Assembly (NCBI GenBank): GCA_965200685.1
Contig: OZ241379.1
Span: 2,356,001-2,420,000 of the forward strand
Origin: Bin5 sp965200685
GTDB lineage: Bacteria; Chloroflexota; Anaerolineae; Caldilineales; Caldilineaceae
Length of the DNA stretch: 64,000 nt
Direction: 5' to 3'
The notes under the pieces are model-generated. The model saw nothing but the letters and a program-made list of their open reading frames with translations, had not been told where the DNA came from and ran no database searches. Both the position numbers and the translations under genes were made by a program. This document shows, in pieces, positions 44,085 to 53,917 of this stretch (positions are counted from its first letter, which is position 1; the number at the start of each line of letters is the position of its first letter).

Positions 44085-45242
44085 TTACACCCTGACCTGT
44101 TCTATGAGATCGATAAAGTGGGTCATAAAAGTATCCGATGAAAGAGTGGCCTCGGCCATCCTACGTCCCTCCTGCCCCAATGCCTGTCGGGCCTCAGGGG
44201 GTAGGGCAGCAAAACGCAGGATCGTATCGGCTATGTCCTGGGGCGATGTGGGATCAAACAGCAGGCCGTTTCGTCCTTCTTCTACCAGCCTGGGGGTATC
44301 GCCCACATGACTCGCCAGCAGCGGAATTCCGCAGGCCATGGCCTCGCAGATGACATTGGCGGTTCCTTCGTAGAAGGAGGGCAGGCAGAGCGCATCCGCC
44401 TTGTGGTAGAGCGATGCCACATCCTTCACGCCCGGGTGTAGACGGAAGCGGTCCTGTAGGGAGTACTGCACGATGGCTTCCTCTAGCTGGCGGTAGTAAT
44501 TCGCCCACTTCAGGCGCGAACGATAACGCCACTTGAATGGCTCGGCTGCCTTAATGGGGTTCCCGTACCAATCAACCACCAAGTCCAGGGAGGGAGATTC
44601 CCGCCGGATGATGTCTAGTGCCTCTAGCAGACCGAAGGGATTCTTCTGGGGCTGGAAGCGTGCCAATACGAGCATGCGTATCTGCTGTGGCTGGCTGCGC
44701 TTGGGTGCCGGCTGGAAGTGATCTAAATCTACACCGTTTATAATGATATATGTCCGCTTCTCTAGGGAGGGTGCTGCTTCTATCATAATGTCCCGCTGGG
44801 CATGGGAATTGCTGACCACTGCGTCTGCAAAGCGATGCAAGGCAAAACGCACCCTGCGCCGCAGACCCCTGTTTGTGTCCATATTCAGCTCCGTAGTAAT
44901 GACTGCGAACCTTCGCTTGGGGAGCCCGGCCAATTCGGTCAGCATACTGGCCCCCGGCTGCCAGGCGATGACCACATCGGGGTTACTCTGTCGGACCGCC
45001 TTCCGCATGGCGTAGATGAGGTGCAGCCTGTTGCGGGCTGATACGTGGATGATGGGAATACCGGCCTCAGCCAGCACATGGGCAAAGAAATCTCCGTACC
45101 AGTACATAAGCACCGAGACGTGGTAGCCTTGCTTCTTCAGGCCGACAGCCAGCATGGTGACCTGCCGTTGAGCACCGCCCAAACTCATGTTGTCAATCAC
45201 CACCGTGATCCGACCATGAGGTAGCTTGGCCTTCAAGTGCAA
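44085..45242 (-). CDS. glycosyltransferase family 4
   Basis: 385 aa with a TTG start; AAGGAG 6 nt upstream supports it. The GT-B fold starts with VVIDNMSLGGAQRQVTML, where the glycine-rich acceptor loop lies. The donor site near EAMACGIPLLASHVGD and RLVEEGRNGLLFDP carries the E-x7-E pattern. GT4 enzymes add sugars to lipids or polysaccharide chains using nucleotide sugars. It lies between the Gfo/Idh and SDR genes, which is unusual for a purely catabolic operon. Confidence 0.87.
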   Translation of the reverse strand: MHLKAKLPHGRITVVIDNMSLGGAQRQVTMLAVGLKKQGYHVSVLMYWYGDFFAHVLAEAGIPIIHVSARNRLHLIYAMRKAVRQSNPDVVIAWQPGASMLTELAGLPKRRFAVITTELNMDTNRGLRRRVRFALHRFADAVVSNSHAQRDIMIEAAPSLEKRTYIIINGVDLDHFQPAPKRSQPQQIRMLVLARFQPQKNPFGLLEALDIIRRESPSLDLVVDWYGNPIKAAEPFKWRYRSRLKWANYYRQLEEAIVQYSLQDRFRLHPGVKDVASLYHKADALCLPSFYEGTANVICEAMACGIPLLASHVGDTPRLVEEGRNGLLFDPTSPQDIADTILRFAALPPEARQALGQEGRRMAEATLSSDTFMTHFIDLIEQVRV

Positions 45243-45348
45243 TTGTATCTCCTTATCCCAAGGAACCTAAGCGTTGTTCCATAATAGGCAAGCAAATGAG
45301 TAAGACTGGCTTTGATATCGAATTCTCTGGCCAGAAGATGCAAGGGAT

Positions 45349-46422
45349 CTACACCATCTCTTCGGGGTTGACTTCGCGGCCTTCTTTGGCAGAGAGCTGG
45401 GCAGCGCGGCAGAATTGGAGGACCCTCTTCCCCTCTTTGCCCGTTAGCGGCGACTGCCGGCCCTCCACTATGGCGTCCACAAAGTCATGCACTCCAGCGA
45501 TGAAGCTGGCCCCCCAGTCCGCATCCACAGTGGAGAACGCTGTGGTCTCCCCATCCCGATACATCTCCAGCGGCGGCCTATCCAGCAGCATTGAAGTGCA
45601 TCGGTTTATCCAAATAAAGCCACGGGAACCGGTCAACTCCACCCATTCGTCTTCAGGTCGCCCATACTTGGTGGGCACCACTATATCATCGGATGTGATC
45701 GCCTCGTAGGAGCCGTACTTCTGTGCGTCTCGGTACTTCCAGATGACGACCGCTGGACTATCAAGGAGCCATTCATGCTGGATCGGGCGGTATGTGATCC
45801 AGGCAAACACCTTTTCGATAGGGCCCAGGTACCACAGGGCAATAGAGAAGAGATGATAGCCGTAATCGAGGATAACCCGTCCGCCGCCGCTCTGGGCAGG
45901 GTCGAACCGCCATGCCCAGCGTCTGTACGGGATCTCCCAGCCTTCCCCGCTGCTGCCCTGCACACACTTGATGCGTATGGAGAGCGGCTCACCAATCGCC
46001 CCCGCGTCAAGTAGCTGCTTGGCTTTCCGCATAGGCGGGTAGAAGCGGAAATTTTCAAATACACGGAACAGTTTCGTTGAACCCTGGGCTGCGCTGATGA
46101 GCGCATCGCACTCGGCCATATTGACCGCCATGGGCTTTTGCATGGAGACATGCTTGCCGGCGTCTAGCGCGGCGATGCCCATCTCCGCATGCAGGTGGTG
46201 GGGCGTAATGATCTCTACCGCGTCTACAAGGGGATCCGCGAGCAGGTCCCGGTAATCGGTGTAGGTCTTCTCAACTCCCCAGGCGGAGGCGCGTTGCTGA
46301 AGCAGGGCTTCATCCACATCGCAGATGGCGTATAGTTCTGCTTTGGGGTTGTCCTTGTAGCCCAAGTAGTGCAGGTCGGCAATTGCACCCGCGCCGATGA
46401 ATCCCACGCGTAGCTTTTTCAT
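45349..46422 (-). CDS. Gfo/Idh/MocA-family oxidoreductase
   Basis: 357 aa. The N-terminal Rossmann motif is GFIGAGAIADLH. The usual EKP motif reads QKP here (SMQKPMAVN), a substitution also known in the family. The C-terminal alpha/beta domain follows. Such enzymes use NAD(P) to oxidise or reduce sugars, inositols or their derivatives. In this operon, with a galactosidase and a sugar ABC transporter, it probably acts on the released sugar. Substrate specificity cannot be read from the sequence. Confidence 0.87.
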   Translation of the reverse strand: MKKLRVGFIGAGAIADLHYLGYKDNPKAELYAICDVDEALLQQRASAWGVEKTYTDYRDLLADPLVDAVEIITPHHLHAEMGIAALDAGKHVSMQKPMAVNMAECDALISAAQGSTKLFRVFENFRFYPPMRKAKQLLDAGAIGEPLSIRIKCVQGSSGEGWEIPYRRWAWRFDPAQSGGGRVILDYGYHLFSIALWYLGPIEKVFAWITYRPIQHEWLLDSPAVVIWKYRDAQKYGSYEAITSDDIVVPTKYGRPEDEWVELTGSRGFIWINRCTSMLLDRPPLEMYRDGETTAFSTVDADWGASFIAGVHDFVDAIVEGRQSPLTGKEGKRVLQFCRAAQLSAKEGREVNPEEMV

Positions 46423-46449
46423 GTCTTACACTGTGAGGGGTTTCCGCTC

Positions 46450-48087
46450 TCACTTGGTGTTATCGAACAGCCGCGCGGAAGGGTCCATCAGCGGCCATGG
46501 CATGGACAGAGGCACTTCAAGCAGTGTGGTTCGGTCTGCTTTGATTGCCTGCGCGATGGCCGGGCCCAGCTGCTTGATAGATGTGACCCGCCGGCCAGCA
46601 ACACCGAACGCCTGAGCGAGGGCCATGAAGTCTGGATTCACGAGATCAACGGCGTGGGTCCGGCCATAGAGAGCTTGCTGTTGTGGCCGTAGGACACCAT
46701 ATGCGCTGTCATTGAAGAGGAGTACGATGATCGGCAAGTTATACTGCACAGCGACCGCCAGTTCTTGGCAGTTGAACAGGAATCCACCATCGCCAGAAAG
46801 GACCACCACCGGACGGTCGGGCCGTGCCAACTTTGCGCCGATGGCGGCCGGCACGCCAAACCCCAGGGTGCAGAATCCCCACGGATATAGATAAGTACGC
46901 GGCTCGTAGATGTCGAGCAGCCGTCGGCACCAGTAGGCGGCAACGGTCAGATCATTGACAACAATCGTCTCGCGCGGCAGGACAGACCGCAGGGTCTGCA
47001 CCAGTTCTACGCCTTCCGGCGCATGCGCCTGGCAGTCGTGCAAAATACCTTGCCTGAGTTCGGCGATTCGGCCTATGTTCAATTCGTTCGGCAGTTTGTC
47101 CTGTAGCTGTTCATTGATCTGCCGCAAGGACTCACGCGCATCACCCACGACACCGACAGTCGCCGGATAATTGCGGCCGATTTCCTCCCCGTCCACGTCA
47201 ATGTGAATCAGGGATGGCGGCAGACGCAGAGCCCATCTCTCTGTTTCCTCTTCCGTGAAGCGCGTGCCAACAGCTAACATACTATCACACTTGGCGAGGA
47301 ACGCCTGGGCGGCCGGATGCAGGACCGTGCTGCCGGCGGCCAGTGGATGATCGTCGGCAAATGCGCCCTTTCCCAGTACAGTGGTGAAGACGGGGGCCTG
47401 CAGGTGCTCGGCCAGTTGCTGCAGCTCGTCGCTCGCCCCGCTGCTGATCACGCCCCCGCCCGCCCAGATAACAGGGTACTGGGCCGTTTTTAACAATTGG
47501 ACTGCTTGGTCGACCTGGCCCGGCTGCGGCTCTAGCCGCAGGGCCCCAGCCGCTTCAGGGATCGTCACATGATCACTCGCGTCCAGCACATCGCAGGGAA
47601 TCTCAACAGCAGTCGGGCGCGGGCGGCCAGTCTGCATCTGTATAAATGCTTCTGCCATGACATCAGGAATCGTGCGGACCGTGTTGGCCGCAGCGCACCA
47701 TTTTGTCACAGGACGAAAGCAGCCCAACTGGTCCTGACACTCGTGTAGGAACCCCTTGCCCTGCCCAATCCCTGCGGCCGGAATCTGGCTGGCAATGCAC
47801 AACACAGGTGACGAATCACTGAAGGCTGTCCCTAGGGATGTTAGGGTATTGAGGGCAGCAGGCCCAGTAGTGCTCAAACATACGCCGACTTGGCCACTAA
47901 CGCGAGCATAGCCATCGGCCATGAATGCGGCACCCTGTTCATGCCGCGCGACGATATGCCGGATACTGTCGGCATCGCATAAGGCATCGTACACAGCTAG
48001 AGTATGGGCCCCAGGAATGCCAAACACTGTGCTGACCTCGTGCGCGACTAGGGAGCGAACGACAGCTTCACCACCGGTCATGTGCAT
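46450..48087 (-). CDS. thiamine pyrophosphate enzyme, acetolactate-synthase-like
   Basis: 545 aa with the three-domain layout of the family. The catalytic Glu is at residue 50 (RHEQGAAFMADGYAR). The TPP/Mg site is GDGGFLFNCQELAVA followed by FNDSAYGVL. It resembles IlvB, sulfoacetaldehyde acetyltransferase and trihydroxycyclohexanedione hydrolase. No regulatory IlvN subunit is adjacent, so a catabolic role is more likely than branched-chain amino acid synthesis. It lies in the sugar operon, after the permease genes. Confidence 0.85.
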   Translation of the reverse strand: MHMTGGEAVVRSLVAHEVSTVFGIPGAHTLAVYDALCDADSIRHIVARHEQGAAFMADGYARVSGQVGVCLSTTGPAALNTLTSLGTAFSDSSPVLCIASQIPAAGIGQGKGFLHECQDQLGCFRPVTKWCAAANTVRTIPDVMAEAFIQMQTGRPRPTAVEIPCDVLDASDHVTIPEAAGALRLEPQPGQVDQAVQLLKTAQYPVIWAGGGVISSGASDELQQLAEHLQAPVFTTVLGKGAFADDHPLAAGSTVLHPAAQAFLAKCDSMLAVGTRFTEEETERWALRLPPSLIHIDVDGEEIGRNYPATVGVVGDARESLRQINEQLQDKLPNELNIGRIAELRQGILHDCQAHAPEGVELVQTLRSVLPRETIVVNDLTVAAYWCRRLLDIYEPRTYLYPWGFCTLGFGVPAAIGAKLARPDRPVVVLSGDGGFLFNCQELAVAVQYNLPIIVLLFNDSAYGVLRPQQQALYGRTHAVDLVNPDFMALAQAFGVAGRRVTSIKQLGPAIAQAIKADRTTLLEVPLSMPWPLMDPSARLFDNTK

Positions 48088-48157
48088 AAGTCATATTCTC
48101 TGTAGTGGCTAGGTGCTGGTACACTGCGGGTACTGCCCATGAAAACGAATACTTGTG

Positions 48158-49024
48158 TTATGCCTTTAACCCGGTCATAGCGAAGCCGCGGATAAAGTAT
48201 CGCGAAGCAAAGCTGTAGATGATCATGATCGGCACAACTGTCAGGATTGAGCCGGCCGCCCACATCTCGTAGCGCGTCCACCACAGGTTGCGTAGGCCGG
48301 CCAGGACCAGCGGCAATGTCTGTTTATCAAGGCTCTGGAGGACGATCAGGGGCCACAGGAAACTATCCCAGTTGCTGAGGAACACTAAGACAGCTAGGGC
48401 CGACATGGGTGAAAGGGACATCGGCAGCACGAGCCTGAAGAAGATGCGCCATTCGGACGCGCCATCAATGCGGGCTGCATCGATCAGCTCAAAGGGAATG
48501 CTCTCCATGAACTGACGCATCATGAAAATGCCGAAGGCCGTGTAGAACCCGGTGACGATGATGCCACCTAGTTGGTCGACAAGGCCGAAACCAGCGATAG
48601 TGACGTACAGAGGCACCATGACCACAGTGAAGGGCACCATCATAGTGGAAAGGACGATGATGAACAAGATCTCCTTGCCGGGAAAGCGATATTTAGAGAA
48701 GATATAGCCCCAGATAGAGGAGGTAAACACGGATACGACCGTGACCGATACGGCCGAAATGATGCTGTTTTGAAACGCAGCGATGAAATTCACCCGAGAC
48801 AGGATCTCCTCAAAGTTGCGTAATGTCCATGTATGCGGCAGAAGGTCCCTAGACTCAACGAGCTCTTTGAACGGTTTGAGGGACGCGAAGACCATCCACA
48901 CGAATGGAAAGATAGCGACTACTACCATCATGAGAAGAAGAGCGTGGAGGATCCATTGATCGATATGCAGGCGCGCGACCGGTCGCGATCGTGCTCGTAT
49001 TGTCTTACCTGTGGCTGTCATCAT
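48158..49024 (-). CDS. ABC sugar transporter permease (MalG type)
   Basis: About 288 aa from the ATG at 49024; an in-frame GTG at 49039 would add five residues. Six membrane helices are visible. The cytoplasmic EAA loop for contact with the ATPase is IDAARIDGASEWRIFFRLVLP. It pairs with the neighbouring MalF-type permease and the solute-binding protein to import a sugar. No ABC ATPase gene is in the cluster, so a shared MsmX/MalK-like ATPase elsewhere is expected. Confidence 0.92.
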   Translation of the reverse strand: MMTATGKTIRARSRPVARLHIDQWILHALLLMMVVVAIFPFVWMVFASLKPFKELVESRDLLPHTWTLRNFEEILSRVNFIAAFQNSIISAVSVTVVSVFTSSIWGYIFSKYRFPGKEILFIIVLSTMMVPFTVVMVPLYVTIAGFGLVDQLGGIIVTGFYTAFGIFMMRQFMESIPFELIDAARIDGASEWRIFFRLVLPMSLSPMSALAVLVFLSNWDSFLWPLIVLQSLDKQTLPLVLAGLRNLWWTRYEMWAAGSILTVVPIMIIYSFASRYFIRGFAMTGLKA

Positions 49025-49052
49025 GAAATCTCTACTCACTGGCTACTGCGTG

Positions 49053-50003
49053 TTAATAGGACCACGAGGGGCGCAGCAACTTTATCTGAAGCACACTGAT
49101 GCCTAGTATGAAGGCAAATTGCAACAGAGAGGCGGCCGTGGCTGTGCCGAAGCGACTATCAGTGAAGGCTTCATCATAGATGAACATATTGTAAAGATAT
49201 GTGGCATTGCCTGGCCCCCCCTGTGTCAGAACCATCGGCAGCGTGAACTCCTGGAGGGAACCAATGGCCAGCAGAACCGTGACCAGAACGATAGTATGGC
49301 CTAGCAAGGGCAATGTAATGCGCCAGAACTGCTGCCAAGCATTGGTCCCATCAACCAGGGCCGCGTCGTACAGCTCCGAAGGGATGTTGAGCATGCCCGC
49401 AGTGAGGATCACGACGAAGATCCCGCCCCCTTTCCAAGCGGCGATCAGGACAGCGGTCGGAAGGGCGCTGGCAGAGCTGGAGAGCCACTGGAGTTCAGGC
49501 AGCCCGACAACACTCAGCAGCTTGTTGAGCTGCCCCACCTCCGGGTCCATCAACATTTTGAACAGCAGCGACACCGCGACCAGGGATACGACGACCGGCA
49601 CGAAGATCAAGGCTTGGTAGAGATTGCGCCCTCGCTTGACTTTCGACAGAAAGACCGCAATCAGCATGACTAGAGGTAGATTGAACACGAAGGACAGCAC
49701 TGCCCAGAGGAGCGTGTTCTTAACCGAAATAAGGAACAGAGAATGTTGGGCAATCTTGATGAAATTACCGAAACCCACAAACGGGCTGTTCCCTGGGTCC
49801 AAGACCTTGTAGACGACCGTGGACATGCGAAACGCACTGATAATGGGCCCGAAGCTGAATATCCAGTACCAGGCCAGCATGGGGATGAGCATGGTGACGC
49901 TGAACCAGAATTGTGGCTTGCGTAGCACTTTCCGCAGTTGGGGCCAGAAACGCCACCAGCCCCTTTGTATTTCCCGATGATCCCTTCCGGCAACTGTGGT
50001 CAT
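49053..50003 (-). CDS. ABC sugar transporter permease (MalF type)
   Basis: About 316 aa from the ATG at 50003, which has AGGA about 10 nt upstream. An earlier in-frame ATG at 50054 would add 17 residues. Six membrane helices; the EAA loop reads YDAALVDGTNAWQQFWRITLP. It forms the membrane channel with the MalG-type protein encoded downstream. The substrate is probably an alpha-galactoside or related sugar, judged from the adjacent GH36 gene. Confidence 0.92.
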   Translation of the reverse strand: MTTVAGRDHREIQRGWWRFWPQLRKVLRKPQFWFSVTMLIPMLAWYWIFSFGPIISAFRMSTVVYKVLDPGNSPFVGFGNFIKIAQHSLFLISVKNTLLWAVLSFVFNLPLVMLIAVFLSKVKRGRNLYQALIFVPVVVSLVAVSLLFKMLMDPEVGQLNKLLSVVGLPELQWLSSSASALPTAVLIAAWKGGGIFVVILTAGMLNIPSELYDAALVDGTNAWQQFWRITLPLLGHTIVLVTVLLAIGSLQEFTLPMVLTQGGPGNATYLYNMFIYDEAFTDSRFGTATAASLLQFAFILGISVLQIKLLRPSWSY

Positions 50004-50074
50004 CAGCTTTACGTCCTTTTGCACCGAAGATAATTTGGCTGGGGTGAGAAACATCCAACTCGTGTCAAAACCAT

Positions 50075-52237
50075 TTAATGAACTGCCTCGACTACCAGCA
50101 GTTCCGAGGTCAAGGCAGTCTCTAGGCGCACTGGTATTCCAATTTGGGACAATGTGAACCCCTCTAGGATACAGGTCTGCGCGGTGTTGTCGAATGTGAC
50201 CCGATACCGCTGGCCGGGGTCAATGCCGCGCAGACGTAGTAGGTACTCCGGTTCGGCTGGGTCGCTGAGTCGGAACAGCCCGGCAAGTGCCCGGGTCCGA
50301 TCGCGAGACGCCAGCTCTAGAACGCCCCATCCACACGGTTCAAATCCCGTAACAACCGGCGTGTGGTGGTAGATGCGGCTGCTGCGCTGCATAGGCCGTA
50401 CAAAATTCTTGTAGATATCCACCATATGCTTGATCCGTGCCAGTTGGGTCGGGTTGGGGGTGGCGTCCTTGAGGTAGAACCAGTTGATCGTTGGGTGTAC
50501 AAACAACGGCAGTCGAAACTGAAAATCCAGGTCCGCGCTGCGCTGTGCTGCCTGGCCCATACCGGCCAGGCGGTCCACCCGTTCCGGCGGCAGTGCCATG
50601 GTCATCCCATTGGTGATTGAGAAGGACCTGGGCGCGATCTGCCAGTCGGTGATCCAGGTATGATCGAAGTAGCGGATCATGCCCACATCTGTGCGTGCGC
50701 CACCGCTGGCGCAGTTCTGGAAGATAACGTGTGGATGACGGGCAGCCAGGCGTTCGTATATCCCATACAGGGCCTCGTAGTAGCGCCAATAGGAATTCTC
50801 AACAAACCCGGAGTGAAGGTTATAGCCGCCAGGTCCGATGTTGCCGACATTGTAGTCCAGCCGGAAGAGATCCAGCTCGTGTTCCACAAGTAGGCGTTCG
50901 ATCTCGTGTTCCAGCCATTGGGCAACGGCTGGCTGTGTGAGATCGATCTGTCCACCCAGTTCGGCCTGATCATCGTAGCCACGGGCCAACCATTCAGGAT
51001 GGTCTTTGGCCAGCCGGCTCTCTGCGCCAATCCGCTCCGCGTCCATCCACAGGCCGAAGCGCATACCCTTTGCCTGCACATAGTCGCGAAACGGCTTGAT
51101 CCCCTGCGGAAAGCGTTCTCGGTCGACCTGCCAATCGCCGACTGTTGCGGACCAGCTACCATACGGAGGCGTGTACCAACTGGCGTCAATGAGAAACACT
51201 TCTCCGCCCACTTCAGCGACAGAGTCTATCTCGGAGAAGATCAGTTCCGGCGTAAGCTCCTGTTCCGGCCCGATCCCACCCACGACCAGGCCTGTACGTT
51301 CGGGGGGTTGAGGATGTAGGACGCTCTGGCGTAGGTGGTCGTGCAGCGCGTGTATGCAGGCATCCAGATCACCGATGATCAACCCCAAGTGCATCTCAGG
51401 CGTGGTCACCGTCTCCCCCGGCGCGATGACTCGCAACGGGGCAGGAGCATCGGGGCCCGCGCGAAACCATAGCCGTGCTGTACCGCGTTCATGTCCATCA
51501 TCCAAGTCAAATTCGAACGCATACCCCCCTGACCAGGCCAAGGTGCCCACGAAGTGCTCACCGGTGTGATGGTTCCGCAGGACGAAGAAGGGATGCCGAT
51601 GGCGGTTTCGTCGGTAGCGGCCATCGATGCGATAGCCTGCGGATGGCAGCGCACGCCAGTCAAAGTCACCTTCGTTGCCCCAATGGGTGTCGATAAAGTA
51701 GCCGATGGAGTAAGGGGAATCCCCTTGGTCGAGTGCCTGTGTGACGGTCTGTAAGACGCCACTCCAGGGGAAGGCCGCGGAGAGGGCAGCCGGCTGCTCA
51801 GAGCAGTTGACGATCTCCAGCCAGCGCGTCAAGATAGGTGTGCCATCCAAGCGTGTGTGGACTCGGATTACCACAGGGCGGACCGTGTGGCGGAGTTCCA
51901 CTATAGCTGTTAGCCCATTGGTATCTTCCGACTGGGTAAGGTCGCGCCATTCCCAATGCGACCACAGCAGTTGTCCGTCCAGTTCCACCCAGAACGCTTG
52001 GGGGGCCGGGTGTAAGGCCGGGTCGAAACGTTCTGCCTCGGGATTGGTATACCCCGAGCCGTTCCAACTGCGCCCGACAAACTGTCCTCGGATCAATGAT
52101 TCCTGATAGGCGACGAGCCCTGAGCGGTAGGTAACCGTTTGATGCGCCCAGGTCTTGTGGGCGCGACTGGTCGGCTCGGGATCATGTGCTACAAAGACAT
52201 CACTGAACCTTGTATTCACAGCGGACTCATCTATCAT
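50075..52237 (-). CDS. alpha-galactosidase, glycoside hydrolase family 36
   Basis: 720 aa from the ATG at 52237. An in-frame GTG at 52279 lies inside the stem of a strong hairpin and is rejected. An N-terminal beta-sandwich is followed by a TIM barrel. The nucleophile Asp461 (FRLDYNVGN) and acid/base Asp531 (WITDWQIAP) are 70 residues apart, as in GH36 enzymes. It has no signal peptide, so it is intracellular and cleaves imported alpha-galactosides such as raffinose-type sugars. The adjacent ABC transporter genes fit this. Confidence 0.9.
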   Translation of the reverse strand: MIDESAVNTRFSDVFVAHDPEPTSRAHKTWAHQTVTYRSGLVAYQESLIRGQFVGRSWNGSGYTNPEAERFDPALHPAPQAFWVELDGQLLWSHWEWRDLTQSEDTNGLTAIVELRHTVRPVVIRVHTRLDGTPILTRWLEIVNCSEQPAALSAAFPWSGVLQTVTQALDQGDSPYSIGYFIDTHWGNEGDFDWRALPSAGYRIDGRYRRNRHRHPFFVLRNHHTGEHFVGTLAWSGGYAFEFDLDDGHERGTARLWFRAGPDAPAPLRVIAPGETVTTPEMHLGLIIGDLDACIHALHDHLRQSVLHPQPPERTGLVVGGIGPEQELTPELIFSEIDSVAEVGGEVFLIDASWYTPPYGSWSATVGDWQVDRERFPQGIKPFRDYVQAKGMRFGLWMDAERIGAESRLAKDHPEWLARGYDDQAELGGQIDLTQPAVAQWLEHEIERLLVEHELDLFRLDYNVGNIGPGGYNLHSGFVENSYWRYYEALYGIYERLAARHPHVIFQNCASGGARTDVGMIRYFDHTWITDWQIAPRSFSITNGMTMALPPERVDRLAGMGQAAQRSADLDFQFRLPLFVHPTINWFYLKDATPNPTQLARIKHMVDIYKNFVRPMQRSSRIYHHTPVVTGFEPCGWGVLELASRDRTRALAGLFRLSDPAEPEYLLRLRGIDPGQRYRVTFDNTAQTCILEGFTLSQIGIPVRLETALTSELLVVEAVH

Positions 52238-52252
52238 GACTGTAGCTCTCAG

Positions 52253-52292
52253 TGGCTGGGGACCAGTACCTGCAGTCACTGGTCCCCAGCCA
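52253..52292 (-). other. intercistronic hairpin between solute-binding protein and GH36 genes
   Basis: GGCTGGGGACCAGT (52254-52267) is perfectly complementary to 52278-52291, with one more pair outside and a 10-nt loop. It lies just after the stop of the binding-protein gene and is not followed by a T-run on the transcribed strand. It therefore looks like an mRNA stabiliser, not a terminator, and would raise binding-protein levels over downstream genes. Confidence 0.8.
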
Positions 52293-52299
52293 TTGCAGT

Positions 52300-53718
52300 T
52301 TAGGGTTCAAGACCCAATTCCCGCACGTCACTAATATACTCTTTGTACTGCGCCTCGCACCGTTCTTGGATCAGCTGTACGGCTTCCTCGCTCGTCATGT
52401 TCTGCTGACGCACTTCCGCACATCCTTCTGTGATGGCGGCTCCGATCTCGGCGATGGAGCCAAACCCTACGCCTTCAAACTGTGTCTGGGGCAAGAGATG
52501 CTCCTGGAGGACCTTGGCCAATGCCACAAGGGGTCCATTGGGGTCAGAATTCTGGAAATGATCGTAGACGCCGACCAACCCCTTCCACGCGGTGTTGGGC
52601 TGACCACCGTAGATCCTGGCGTACTGTGTCTGTCCCTCAGCAGTGGCGATCATGCGTAGGAACTCGATGGCGAGTTCTGGGTTTTTGGCCTGCTTGAGGG
52701 CGATGAACCCCCATCCTCCTTCACCACAGAAGAGGGGTAGTTCATTCGGTAGGACCTTGGGCGCGCCAGCCATTACATAGCTATAGCCGAGGTCCCAGGC
52801 CATGGGCATGGAAGGTGTCCCGTTTCCACGGGCCAGGGCCACCTTGCCGGCCATGGCCGCATCAACATGGCTTTGGTCCAGTTGGGTCTCAATGCCCATT
52901 TGTACAGGTGTCTCAACAAACAGTTTCATAGCCTCAACACCTTCTTCAGTGTTGATGTTGAACTGCTGGTTGTCCAGATCCCACCAATCTTTGCCGTGAG
53001 GATCGAGCAGGGAGCGGAGGATGCCAAGATAGCTCATATCGTCCCAGCCTTGGCTGCTCAGGCCCCACCTGATCACCTTGCCGTCCTCCTCAATCTGCAG
53101 GGCTTGGGCGAGCTCCCACATACTCTGGTAGCTCTCAAAGAAGACCTCCCCATTGAGTGGCGGGTATTGGTCATCCAGCCCGATTTCTTTGACAGCCTCG
53201 CTTGGTACATTGACCATATTTCCAACACCGTTGCACTCTGTTGGCACACCCCAGATCTCACCCTGCCAGGTATAGGCTCCAATGGCATCGCCGATAAAAT
53301 CCTCATCGGGATCTACATCCATGTCGTTGTAGACCTGTTCTGTGCAAGGGACCAAGGCCTGATGTAGATGGAGGGGCGTCAGTTGCTCGCCCATGATGCA
53401 GGCGACATCGGGCTGGGTCCCAGCCGCGAGCGCGGCGATCACCTTGGGCGGGATGGGCCAGGCCTGTGGCTGTACGGTGACCTTAGCACCCGTCTTTTCT
53501 CTGAACAGGTCGGCCAAACGATTGTAGGCACCGACGTGCGGGTCGTACTGCAGACCCCAGAGGACGCCTTCTTGATCTTCTAAAGGCACCGGCCCTGGGG
53601 TGACTTCGACGGTCTGTGTGACAACCTGAGGGGCCGAGCAAGCCGCCAAGAGGCCGACACTCATTGCTCCTGCTGTAGCCCGCATGAAATCTCTACGACT
53701 GTGCATCTTCTTGACCAT
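52300..53718 (-). CDS. ABC sugar transporter solute-binding lipoprotein
   Basis: 472 aa, extracellular solute-binding protein family 1. The signal has a twin-arginine motif (SRRDFMR) and a lipobox (LLAAC), so export by Tat and lipid anchoring are likely. It delivers the sugar to the two permeases encoded downstream. GGAG lies 7 nt before the ATG. It is the first gene of the operon and is separated from GH36 by a hairpin. A consensus-like promoter is about 200 bp upstream. Confidence 0.93.
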   Translation of the reverse strand: MVKKMHSRRDFMRATAGAMSVGLLAACSAPQVVTQTVEVTPGPVPLEDQEGVLWGLQYDPHVGAYNRLADLFREKTGAKVTVQPQAWPIPPKVIAALAAGTQPDVACIMGEQLTPLHLHQALVPCTEQVYNDMDVDPDEDFIGDAIGAYTWQGEIWGVPTECNGVGNMVNVPSEAVKEIGLDDQYPPLNGEVFFESYQSMWELAQALQIEEDGKVIRWGLSSQGWDDMSYLGILRSLLDPHGKDWWDLDNQQFNINTEEGVEAMKLFVETPVQMGIETQLDQSHVDAAMAGKVALARGNGTPSMPMAWDLGYSYVMAGAPKVLPNELPLFCGEGGWGFIALKQAKNPELAIEFLRMIATAEGQTQYARIYGGQPNTAWKGLVGVYDHFQNSDPNGPLVALAKVLQEHLLPQTQFEGVGFGSIAEIGAAITEGCAEVRQQNMTSEEAVQLIQERCEAQYKEYISDVRELGLEP

Positions 53719-53917
53719 GTTTTTTCTCCTAATTGATTCTGAAATAGCCTCTTCTCTTGACCGTACGGCACCATGGGCGGCACCGGGCCACTTCTCCCTG
53801 GTGTCTCGGTTTGATTGGAAATTGTACCTCCTTTCGTCTCAGCATTGTTTCGTATGTGCGCTGGGTTTGCTCACTGGCAATTGCAATGGACAGTGCATAC
53901 AAAAACCATGATTAAGA

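Noticed and set aside
52237..52279. GTG start of GH36 at 52279
   Set aside because: It falls within the stem of the intercistronic hairpin and adds residues without family similarity. The ATG at 52237 is preferred.
53877..53884. LacI-type operator in the sugar operon leader
   Set aside because: The GCAATTGC palindrome is only 8 bp and lacks the usual central CG of LacI/GalR operators, so it is noted only as a possibility.
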